Positions 7,600 through 14,872 of a stretch of 56,258 nucleotides of DNA are shown one piece after another. Made by a program: the position numbers and the translations under genes. The stretch comes from Isosphaera sp. (lineage in GTDB: Bacteria > Planctomycetota > Phycisphaerae > Phycisphaerales > UBA1924). Numbering within the stretch: the first letter of the stretch is position 1; each line of letters opens with the position of its first letter. Below the pieces are notes generated by a model. It was not told where the DNA came from and made no database searches. It saw only the letters and a list, made by a program, of their open reading frames with translations. The DNA lies in NCBI GenBank assembly GCA_013822085.1, contig PNJV01000011.1:1-56258 (forward strand). Reading direction: 5' to 3'.

Positions 7600-10449
7600 T
7601 CAGGAGCGCGAGGGGATGGTGATCGGGCGGATGTTGGCCACGGCCGTCTGCTGCTGCTGGAGGTTGGCCAGGGTGGACTCGAGCGTGGCGAACTGCCTGG
7701 TGAGGATCTCGCGGCGGGACTCGAGGCGCAGCTCCAGGGCGTCGATGCGGGAGTTCTCGGCGGCGACCTGGGAGTCCAGGGTGGCGCTGGCGTTGGTGAA
7801 GACGCCGTCGACGGGCCTGATGAACGAGTCGGCCAGGTCGGCGACGCGCTCGAGCACGCCCCTGCGGGTGACGGCGCCGGCGACGGTCTCGCTGACGAAG
7901 ACGCCGGGGGCGATCTCTCGGCGGGTGGCGCCCGGGGCGCTGCCGCGGCCGGCGACCAGGTCGGCCACGGCCCCGGGGTCGGTGGCCAGGGCGTCGCGGA
8001 GGCGGTCGGCGTCCAGCGAGAGCCTGCCGGAGGCGACGCGCACGCCGATCTCCGACAGCCGCGTGAAGCGCCCCGCGATGCCGATGCCCGGGCCGGTGAC
8101 GGCGGCAAAGAGCGCCGAGCGGAGCTGCTGGGTCGAGCTGTCGCCCAGGAGCGGCCCGCGCACCTCGGTCTCCGAGTCGAAGTCCGACTGGGTGTCGATG
8201 CGCTCGACGAGCGTGTTGAAGGCCTCGATGAAGGCGTTGAGCTGGCTCTCGATGCCCGCCGTGTCCTGGGCCACGGTGATCGTGGCCGGCGCCGCCGTGG
8301 GCGCCCGCAGGTCCAGCGTGACGCCCGGGATGGCCCCGGCGACGGAGTTGCTCGCGGCGGTGATGAGCACGGCCCGGGCCGGGTCGTCGGCGCCGATGAA
8401 GACGCGCGCGTCGCTGGCCGCCGAGACGCTGACCAGCCCCAGGTCCGGGCCGCCCGTGCTGGTGACCAAGAAGTCCCCGCCGACGCCCGCCACCAGGGCC
8501 GTGAGGCTCAGGCGGAAGGGGCGCGCGCCGGCGCCCTCGTTGATGACGGCGGCGCTGGCCCCGCCGGCGGCGGCGTTGATCTTCTCGGCGACCTGGGCCA
8601 GGCCGTCGGTGGCCAGGAGCGTCACCCGGCGCGAGGCCGAGCTGCTCACGGCGTTCTGCGCCCCGGTCCCGGGGGCGGTCAGGGTCAGGTTGAGGTTGCG
8701 GGCCACGGCCCCGGAGGCGTCGCGCACCGTGACGGCCGAGCCCCCCGGCGTGCCGCCGGCCTCGACCTCTTCCTCGATGGTGATCCCGTCGCCGGCGTCG
8801 TTGATCCGGGCCCGCAGGCCGTTGGTCTGCCCGTTGATCTGGGCCAGCAGCTCGCCCACGGTGCGCAGGCCCGCGCCGATGCTCACCGTGGCCCGCGCCC
8901 CCTGGGCGTTGGTGATCTCCAGGCTCCCGCCCCCGATGCCGCGCCCCCCGTTGAGGGCCGACAGCAGCGTCGAGGCGCCCACGAACTGGCGGTTGAGCCC
9001 CCGCCCCTGGCTCACGCCCGAGGCGAAGCTGCCGCTGATGCCCAGCGCCTCGGCGCCCTCGCCGCTGATCGTCAGCGTGCCCGAGCCGGAGGTCAGGTCG
9101 GTGATCTGCACCCGGGCGCCGTCGGCCGAGAGCGCCGCCGAGAAGCTCCCGGCCCCGACGGTGTTGAGCTCGGCGATCAGGTCGCGCAGCGACTCGCCGC
9201 CGTCGAGGTCGAAGGCCAGGCTGGTGCCGTTGCGCAGGGCGATCTCCACCGAGCCGTCGGCGATGCCCCGGCCGCCGTTGACCGAGCGCGTCAGGACGTC
9301 GCCCAGGCCCGCGATGAGCCGCCGGCCGAGCGTCGGCGAGCCCAGGATGCCCAGGTCCGCCGCGGTCGTGCCCCCCTGGCGCTCGGCGACGGTCAGCGTG
9401 CCGGCCCCGGCGGTGTTGTCCTGGAGCACCAGGCGGTTGGTCAGGGCGTCGATGCGCGCTGTTACAGCCCCGCCGGTGGCCTCGTTGATCCGCGCCACGA
9501 CGCCGCCCAGGTCGGTCACGGCCGAGCGGGTGCGCTGGAGAGTCGGCTCGCCGCCGCCGGGCGGGGTGACGGTCTCGAAGACGTCCCCGATGTCGACCTG
9601 GAACGTGGCCCCGCTGCGCGCGGTGATGGAGAAGTCCGGGTTGGTCGTGCCGCCGGTGGTGCTGATGTCCACGCCCAGGCCGTCGTTGAGCTGGGTCAGG
9701 GCGGTGCGATCGCTGAGCACGCCGACCCGCGCGCCGGTGAGCGTGCCGCCGGCGGCGCTGCCGGCGATGCCCAGCGACGTGGCCGTGGTGGTCCCGCCGG
9801 TGTCGGCGATCGTCAGCGTCCCGGCCCCGCCGGAGAGGTCCTCGATGACCAGCCCGTCGCCCTGGGCCCGGGCGCGCAGGCGCAGGCCGGGGGCGGTGTT
9901 GAAGGCGTCGAGCACCTCGTCGAGCGTGGCGGCGCGCGAGAGGTCCACCGTGGCCGTGGCCCCCGACCGGTCCGTCACCAGCACCCCGCCGCGCTGCACG
10001 CCGGCGCCGCCGTTGAGAGCCGAGAGCAGCACCGACGGCCGGCCGCCGCCCTGCGTGCTGGCCAGCGTGATCTGCGTCAGCCCCAGCCCCGTGGTGGTGT
10101 CGGTGAAGCCCCCCGAGAGGAGCTGCCGCGAGCCGACGAGGCGGTCCACCGTCACGCGGTAAGAGCCCCCGGGCGCACCCAGGGCCGCGGTGGCCCCGAG
10201 CCCGTCGGGGGAGCTGCTGGTTGCCGTCGCTGCGCGGAACAGGCCGCCGGTGGCAAACGCCTGCGCCGCCGTGCGCAGGCCCGACAGGCGCGTGTTGAGG
10301 TCCAGGAAGGCCGCCTGGCGGGTCTGGAGCTCGGCGATGCGCCGCTGAAAGATCGCCGCCGGCCGGGCCTCGATGGCCAGGAGCTGGTCGATGATCTGCT
10401 GCGAGTTGATCCCGCTGATCAGGCCCACGCTGCTGGTGATGCCGCTCAT
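7600..10449 (-). CDS. fliD: Flagellar filament cap / hook-associated protein 2 (FliD), enlarged
   Basis: FliD caps the growing flagellar filament and guides flagellin folding. The N-terminus GITSSVGLISGINSQQIIDQLL is the conserved FliD_N region (coiled coil about 10-70). The C-terminus (about 690-940) has the conserved FliD_C region, including IESQLNAFIEAFNTLVERI, a Leu/Ala-rich segment and a final coiled coil ending in LANLQQQQTAVANIRPI. Between these lie about four copies of a 90-120 aa module with the pattern LLSALNGGxGI...GAGTLTI...LGIxGS, resembling flagellin hook IN motifs. At 949 aa it is about twice the size of enterobacterial FliD (roughly 470 aa), and the extra mass is these modules. 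ATG at 10449 follows GGAGG. A possible sigma-54-like promoter lies 63 bases upstream. Confidence 0.93.
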   Translation of the reverse strand: MSGITSSVGLISGINSQQIIDQLLAIEARPAAIFQRRIAELQTRQAAFLDLNTRLSGLRTAAQAFATGGLFRAATATSSSPDGLGATAALGAPGGSYRVTVDRLVGSRQLLSGGFTDTTTGLGLTQITLASTQGGGRPSVLLSALNGGAGVQRGGVLVTDRSGATATVDLSRAATLDEVLDAFNTAPGLRLRARAQGDGLVIEDLSGGAGTLTIADTGGTTTATSLGIAGSAAGGTLTGARVGVLSDRTALTQLNDGLGVDISTTGGTTNPDFSITARSGATFQVDIGDVFETVTPPGGGEPTLQRTRSAVTDLGGVVARINEATGGAVTARIDALTNRLVLQDNTAGAGTLTVAERQGGTTAADLGILGSPTLGRRLIAGLGDVLTRSVNGGRGIADGSVEIALRNGTSLAFDLDGGESLRDLIAELNTVGAGSFSAALSADGARVQITDLTSGSGTLTISGEGAEALGISGSFASGVSQGRGLNRQFVGASTLLSALNGGRGIGGGSLEITNAQGARATVSIGAGLRTVGELLAQINGQTNGLRARINDAGDGITIEEEVEAGGTPGGSAVTVRDASGAVARNLNLTLTAPGTGAQNAVSSSASRRVTLLATDGLAQVAEKINAAAGGASAAVINEGAGARPFRLSLTALVAGVGGDFLVTSTGGPDLGLVSVSAASDARVFIGADDPARAVLITAASNSVAGAIPGVTLDLRAPTAAPATITVAQDTAGIESQLNAFIEAFNTLVERIDTQSDFDSETEVRGPLLGDSSTQQLRSALFAAVTGPGIGIAGRFTRLSEIGVRVASGRLSLDADRLRDALATDPGAVADLVAGRGSAPGATRREIAPGVFVSETVAGAVTRRGVLERVADLADSFIRPVDGVFTNASATLDSQVAAENSRIDALELRLESRREILTRQFATLESTLANLQQQQTAVANIRPITIPSRS

Positions 10450-10483
10450 GGTCGCCTCCGTGCCACGCCCACCCCCACCCCCC

Positions 10484-10517
10484 ACCCCCGCGCCTGCCCC
10501 ACCCCCGCGCCTGCCCC
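10484..10517. repeat. Tandem 17-bp direct repeat, two copies
   Basis: ACCCCCGCGCCTGCCCC occurs at 10484-10500 and again at 10501-10517 with no mismatch. It lies in the fliD upstream region, G-rich on the fliD coding strand. It may be a replication-slippage product; a regulatory role is possible but not shown. Confidence 0.85.
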
Positions 10518-10527
10518 GCCCGTGCCA
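10512..10527 (-). promoter_or_regulatory. Possible sigma-54 (-24/-12) promoter for fliD-fliS
   Basis: On the reverse strand the sequence TGGCACGGGCGGGGCA has the sigma-54 -24 box TGGCACG exactly, and a GC 10 bases after the GG as required. The -12 box, however, reads GGGCA rather than TTGCA. It is about 63 bases upstream of the fliD start. The weak -12 box and the G-rich background keep this tentative. Confidence 0.3.
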
Positions 10528-10883
10528 CCCCGCCTCCGCGCCCGTACCGGGTCGGCGCCACGGCGGTCCGGTCGATCACCCAGGGCCGCAATTCATGTGC
10601 CCGTTACAGGGCGGCTCGCGCAGGCCGTGCGCGCACGGGCCGCGCGGCCACGGTCTGCTGCGCAGCCGATCGACCATCGACCACCCGGTGCCAATCCATG
10701 AGCGGCGGTGCTGCCCCGAGCCTCCGGGCGGCCAGAAGCGCAGGTCCTGCGCCGGCCATGGCTGTGCGGGTCCGAGAAGCCCGCGGGGCGCTTATGGCAT
10801 TGCCAGTGCCCCGAACGGGCGAGCCAACGGCCCGCGGTAGTATTCTCGTGCGTTCGAGCCCCGCTCGGGCCCGGGAGCGATCC

Positions 10884-11525
10884 ATGTCACACCACGATGC
10901 CAACCCCACCCCGTCGGTTCCGTGGCCGGTCTTCCCCGTGCCCCGGCTGATCACGATGGGGGCGGGCGTGCTGGGGTTCTTTGTGGCCCTGAGCGCCGCG
11001 GTGGTGATCGTGGTCGCGCTGGTGGCCTCGCCGCGTGAGTGGTGGATGGTGCTCAGCGAGCCGGTGGTGCTGGTCGCGGGGCTGGTGGCGGTGTGGCTGG
11101 CGCTGGGGCGTTTCCGCGAGGCGCCGGGGCTGACGCTGGCGTGCGTGGCCGGCGGCGTGGCCCTGGGCAGCGCCATGGGCTTCCAGGGGAGCGGCCGCTC
11201 GGTGGGCGAGGTGTCGCTGGTGCCGTGGCTGACGGCTCGGATGGCCGCGGCGTTGACGCTCGGGGTCCTGGGCGCGCTGGCGGTGCTGGCGCGGGCCCCG
11301 GAGCGGTCGCTCCGGCCGCTGGTCGTGGGGCTGGCCAGCGGCGTGGGGGCGTTGTCGATGCTGGTGGGGTGGCAGCAGGGCGTGGTCGGGCGTGGGCTCG
11401 GGGGCCTGCCGCCCGGGGCTCAGCTGGCGGCGGGGATGGGGCTGGCGGTGGTCTTCGGCGGCCTGCTGGCCACGAGCGTGCACGCGCTGGTCGTGGCCTT
11501 CAAGGCCGCCCCGGATCGGCCGTGA
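10884..11525 (+). CDS. Hypothetical polytopic membrane protein
   Basis: 213 aa with about six predicted membrane segments: LITMGAGVLGFFVALSAAVV, VVLVAGLVAVWLAL, LTLACVAGGVALGSAMG, MAAALTLGVLGALAVLA, LVVGLASGVGALSML and GMGLAVVFGGLLATSVHALV. The loops are short and no catalytic motif or known domain was recognised. ATG at 10884 is preceded by GGGAG at a suitable distance, and by a TAGTAT -10-like element at 10838. The gene stands alone, convergent with the next gene (27-base gap). The function is unknown and codon usage is like the surrounding core genes. Confidence 0.72.
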   Translation: MSHHDANPTPSVPWPVFPVPRLITMGAGVLGFFVALSAAVVIVVALVASPREWWMVLSEPVVLVAGLVAVWLALGRFREAPGLTLACVAGGVALGSAMGFQGSGRSVGEVSLVPWLTARMAAALTLGVLGALAVLARAPERSLRPLVVGLASGVGALSMLVGWQQGVVGRGLGGLPPGAQLAAGMGLAVVFGGLLATSVHALVVAFKAAPDRP

Positions 11526-11552
11526 AGCGCGCCTCGGGCCCGCGGGCGGCGC

Positions 11553-13502
11553 TCAGCGCGCCGGCTTGAGGATCCACTGGCGCATGAGCACGCCGTCGGG
11601 CGTCAGGCGGAACTCGGCCACCGAGTCGCCGATGTACTTGGTGATGGTGCTCGGCGCGGGCAGGTCCTTGATCCAGTCGAAGTTGGGCGCGGGGTAGTCG
11701 TCGCGGTCCAGCTCGAACTGGCGCAGGAACTCCTCGTGCTGTTCCTGCGCCTGGGCGCTGGTCAGCTTGAGGCTCTCGAAGGAGAACTCCAGCGCGCGGG
11801 CGGTGCTGCCAAAGGAGTACCCGATCGCGCCGGGAGAGAGGGCGGCCGTCGCGGCGCGGAAGGCCGGGTCGGCGGCCAGGCCCTGGTCGGCGCCCTGCTG
11901 GGCGGCGCTGCTCAGGCGGATGGCGTTCTCGATCTCCTTGGCCGAGCCTATGAAGACCTGCCCGGTGGCCACGCCGACCGACGGCACCGGCACCGGCAGG
12001 GGCCCCTGGTCCGCCTGGAGGCCCCAGATCGTGGCGCCCTCGAAAGCGCGCGACGTGAGGCCGACGGCCCCGCCAAAGGCGCCCAGGACCGAGCTGAGCG
12101 GGGCCGTGTCGCTGCTGGCGATGGCCACGACCTGCCGGGCGCTGCTCTGGTCGATGGGGCGCTCCAGGCGTTGATAGCTGACCAGCTCGGGCCCGAGCGT
12201 GCGGAGCGCCGGCCCGGCGACGTTCTCAAGGGGCGTCAGCTGCGGCTCGACCAGGCCGCGGAACTCCTCGGGCAGGCCCGCCACGATGCTGCGCACGTTG
12301 GGCAGGATCTGCGAGAAGTCGTAGCGCGTCATGCCGAAGCTGGCGGCGTCGGCTGGGACGTAGGCGGGCGGCGTGAAGCTCTGGATGGGCTGGAAGAGCC
12401 CGAGCAGGCCCCCGCCGCGCGGCCCGAGCACCAGCACGTCCGATTGGACCACCGCCTCGGGCGTGTCCAGGAGCGTCGAGAGGATGATCGAGCGGGTGCC
12501 CTTGATGCCCAGGCCGGTCAGGACCGCGCCGGTCTCCGGGTAGCTGAGCAGGGGGAGCAGGTTGCTCAGGACGCCGCCGCCGCCCAGGGCGCCCAGCTGG
12601 GCCCCGCCGGGCCCGGAGGCCAGCTGAGCGAGCGGCTCGATCAGCACCATGGCCGTGAGCAGGCTGCCCGGGGTGACCTTGGCCGAGGAGTCGCGGTAGA
12701 CCTCGGAGGCGGCCAGCGCGTTCTGGTTGGCGCCGGCGAGGCGGTCGAGCAGCGCCCGCAGCGCGGGCAGGTCCGAGCAGGCCACGAAGCTGCCGCCGGC
12801 CCCGACGCGGGCCACGTGCAGGCCCGTCAGCAGCGGCTCGGGGTCGAAGTCCTCGAAGGCGAAGGGGTCCTCGGGGTCGGCCTCCGCCTTGGGGGCCTTG
12901 TCCTTGGCGTCGGGGTCGTGCTGCGGGTCGTAGAAGCTGCGGATCGTCGCGCCCTGGTGGGTGGACCGGCGGGCGATGGCAAAGCCCTTCTGCTCGGCGC
13001 GCTCGGCCAGGCGGTCCAGCGCGTCCTCCAGGGCGGCGGCCCCGGCGCCGAACTCGGCGCTGAGCAGGAGCGCCAGCGGCCGCTCGGCGGGGGACTGGCC
13101 GTCTGGGGCCGCCTCGGAGACGAAGACCGCAAAGCCGATCTGGCCCGCCGGCTCGGGCAGGTCCTCCGGGTCGATCCCCAGCTCGTCGCTCAGGTACCGC
13201 TCGATCTCCTCCAGTGGCGGGACCTCCAGCGTGTCGCCGCCCACGCCGGCGCTGCTGGTCACCAGCCGGAGCAGCGACGTCGAGGCGCGGGCCACGTCGG
13301 GGTCGCTCAGCAGGCGGCCCAGGTGCGAGCCGGGCAGGGCCGCGCGGGCCCGCGGGTAGTCGTCCAGCGAGGCGACCACCAGCGTCTGGGCCGGGGCGAT
13401 GTCGGCGATGGTGGGCTTCTCGGGGGGTGCCGCCAAGAGCGGGGCGGCTGCGCCGGCCAGGAGCGTCAGGGCCAGGTGCGTCACGAGCGAGCGGGTGTGC
13501 AT
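11553..13502 (-). CDS. Large exported protein of unknown function
   Basis: 649 aa. A clear signal peptide (residues 1-25: Arg, then LVTHLALTLLAGAAAPLLA ending at an AA-type cleavage site) places it outside the cytoplasm. The mature part alternates beta-strand and amphipathic segments. Distinctive stretches are PAQTLVVASLDDYPRARAA near the start, an Asp/Glu/Lys-rich insert around residues 200-225, and a repeated theme in which quantities such as ALPGSHLGRLL and LPALRALLDRL precede Gly-rich strands. The layout recalls DUF3352-like exported proteins, but I cannot assign a family with confidence. There are no catalytic motifs. It is followed on the same strand only by a convergent gene and lies 97 bases downstream of the serine protease gene, so the two may be co-transcribed. 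Confidence 0.75.
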   Translation of the reverse strand: MHTRSLVTHLALTLLAGAAAPLLAAPPEKPTIADIAPAQTLVVASLDDYPRARAALPGSHLGRLLSDPDVARASTSLLRLVTSSAGVGGDTLEVPPLEEIERYLSDELGIDPEDLPEPAGQIGFAVFVSEAAPDGQSPAERPLALLLSAEFGAGAAALEDALDRLAERAEQKGFAIARRSTHQGATIRSFYDPQHDPDAKDKAPKAEADPEDPFAFEDFDPEPLLTGLHVARVGAGGSFVACSDLPALRALLDRLAGANQNALAASEVYRDSSAKVTPGSLLTAMVLIEPLAQLASGPGGAQLGALGGGGVLSNLLPLLSYPETGAVLTGLGIKGTRSIILSTLLDTPEAVVQSDVLVLGPRGGGLLGLFQPIQSFTPPAYVPADAASFGMTRYDFSQILPNVRSIVAGLPEEFRGLVEPQLTPLENVAGPALRTLGPELVSYQRLERPIDQSSARQVVAIASSDTAPLSSVLGAFGGAVGLTSRAFEGATIWGLQADQGPLPVPVPSVGVATGQVFIGSAKEIENAIRLSSAAQQGADQGLAADPAFRAATAALSPGAIGYSFGSTARALEFSFESLKLTSAQAQEQHEEFLRQFELDRDDYPAPNFDWIKDLPAPSTITKYIGDSVAEFRLTPDGVLMRQWILKPAR

Positions 13503-13599
13503 GCTGGGGGCTTTCTGCGGGCGTGCGTTGCGGCTGTGGGTGTTGAGGTCTTGAGGGGGCGTGGGCGTGTGTGGGGGTTGCGGGCGCCCCGGGCGTGGC

Positions 13600-14724
13600 T
13601 CAGCGGGAGGCGTCGTCGAGCAGTTCGGGGGCCGAGCCGAAGTTCTGGCGCTGCGGCGGGTCATTGTACTGGTGCCCGGAGTTGGGGTTGTTCTTGTCGT
13701 AGGCGAAGGCCTCGCGGTGGCGCAGGAAGTCGCGCACGTAGCGCGAGGGGATGGCAAAGCCCAGGCCCTCTCCCAGCGGGATCTTCATGTTGGTGACCCC
13801 GATGACCTCGCCGCGGGTGTTGAAGAGCGGGCCGCCGGAGTTGCCCGGGTTGATCTGGGTGGTGGTCTGGATGAACGAGAGCCCCTCAAAGGCCCGCGCG
13901 GTGGTGGCGATGACGCCGGTCGAGAGCGTGCGCTCCAGGCCCAGCGGGGCCCCGATGGCGAACACGTCCTGCCCGGCCAGGAGCTCGTCGGCCGGGCTCA
14001 GGTAGACCGTGGGCAGGGCGGTGCCCGCTGGGACGCTCAGCTTGATCAGGGCCAGGTCCACGGCGCTGTTGACGGCGACGATCTGCACGTCGTCGATCAC
14101 GGTGCGGCGCATGTCGCTCACGCCCCCCTGGCGGAGCATCTGGAAGAGCGTGGCCCGGATCTTGGTCTCGCCCTGGATCACGTGGGCGTTGGTGATCGCG
14201 TAGCCGTCGGGGTGGATGATGAACCCCGAGCCGAGGCCCGACGGCGTGTTGACCAGGATCACGGCCTCGCCAAAGCGGGCCGCCAGGTCCTTGGGCGAGC
14301 GCTCGGGCAGGTCCCCGGCGACGACATAGAGCGACCCCGCCTGGGCCGTGCCGGCCGCGTCGGGCGCAGCCTCCTGGCCGGTCTGTCGGCGGTCGATGCG
14401 CTCGATCTCGTCGCGCGGCAGGCTCACGATCGTCGGGCCGAGGTCGATCCAGAGCGTCTGGGGCGTCTCCTTGATGATCGGCGCGACGATCTGGCGACCG
14501 TCACGCAGCGTGACGGTGTCCGCTGCGACGCGGCCAGTCACGCGGCCAGTCGCGGGGCCAGTCGCGGGAGTCGTAGCAAGCGGGGCAGCTGTGGTGGCGG
14601 CGGTGGCGGCGGGGGGTGGGGAGGGTGGGGTCGCCGGACCGCCCGGCGGGGTCGCCCATGCGCCCAGGGCGCCGGTGCCGATCAGACCGACCGCCAATGC
14701 CCGACGCGCGACGCGATCTCTCAC
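13600..14724 (-). CDS. Trypsin-like serine protease (HtrA/S1C type, no PDZ)
   Basis: A 374-aa exported protease with a complete chymotrypsin-fold catalytic triad: His in ITNAHV, Asp in SAVDLALIKL and Ser in NPGNSGGPLF. The GSGFIIHPDGYAITNAHV block is typical of the DegP/HtrA family. Unlike DegP it has no PDZ domain after the protease; the C-terminus is a short hydrophilic tail (KNNPNSGHQYNDPPQRQNFG). Residues 1-25 are a signal sequence, then a Pro/Ala/Thr-rich stretch, then a small beta-rich region (VTLRDGRQIVAPIIKETPQ) that may be a separate domain. The start is GTG at 14724, chosen because GGGAGG lies five bases before it. It is divergent from the FG-GAP protein gene. A role in envelope quality control is inferred from the family. 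Confidence 0.88.
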   Translation of the reverse strand: MRDRVARRALAVGLIGTGALGAWATPPGGPATPPSPPPAATAATTAAPLATTPATGPATGRVTGRVAADTVTLRDGRQIVAPIIKETPQTLWIDLGPTIVSLPRDEIERIDRRQTGQEAAPDAAGTAQAGSLYVVAGDLPERSPKDLAARFGEAVILVNTPSGLGSGFIIHPDGYAITNAHVIQGETKIRATLFQMLRQGGVSDMRRTVIDDVQIVAVNSAVDLALIKLSVPAGTALPTVYLSPADELLAGQDVFAIGAPLGLERTLSTGVIATTARAFEGLSFIQTTTQINPGNSGGPLFNTRGEVIGVTNMKIPLGEGLGFAIPSRYVRDFLRHREAFAYDKNNPNSGHQYNDPPQRQNFGSAPELLDDASR

Positions 14725-14787
14725 GCTTGCCTCCCGCCGACTCGCGCCGGCACTGACTGCGCGAGCAACCGCCCGCGTCACGATCGT

Positions 14788-14793
14788 TATAGT
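14788..14793 (+). promoter_or_regulatory. Candidate -10 element (TATAGT) for the FG-GAP gene
   Basis: TATAGT lies 79 bases before the FG-GAP protein start and just ahead of a strong inverted repeat. No convincing -35 is visible. Confidence 0.4.
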
Positions 14794-14803
14794 ACAGAGC
14801 GTC

Positions 14804-14832
14804 CCGGCGGTTGCACTTTCGCAACACGCCGG
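14804..14832 (+). promoter_or_regulatory. Inverted repeat / RNA hairpin in the FG-GAP gene leader
   Basis: CCGGCGGTTGC, a six-base loop ACTTTC, then GCAACACGCCGG: an 11-bp stem with one bulged A. It falls between the candidate -10 (14788-14793) and the ribosome-binding site (about 14861), so it would fold in the 5' leader, or act as a dyad operator between the two divergent genes. Confidence 0.55.
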
Positions 14833-14872
14833 GCGCTGGATCGCGCCGCACCCGGCGCCCGGAGGAGGCGGC

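Larger units (their letters stand above)
10450..10883. other. Intergenic region between fliD and a membrane-protein gene
   Basis: 434 bases without a credible gene. The fliD-proximal 90 bases are extremely C-rich on the plus strand and contain a tandem 17-bp duplication and a sigma-54-like site (listed separately). The far end contains TAGTAT at 10838-10843, a plausible -10 for the downstream membrane protein. The GTTCGAGCC at 10852-10860 looks like a tRNA T-loop but no tRNA can be built around it. Confidence 0.4.

Noticed and set aside
7036-10701. A 1221-aa open frame on the plus strand opposite fliD-fliS
   Set aside because: It is a shadow of the fliD/fliS coding strand in GC-rich DNA, with low-complexity composition and no recognisable domain; FliD and FliS are clearly real.
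10852-10860. GTTCGAGCC resembling a tRNA T-loop
   Set aside because: No acceptor, D or anticodon stems can be formed with neighbouring sequence; it lies in the leader of a membrane-protein gene.
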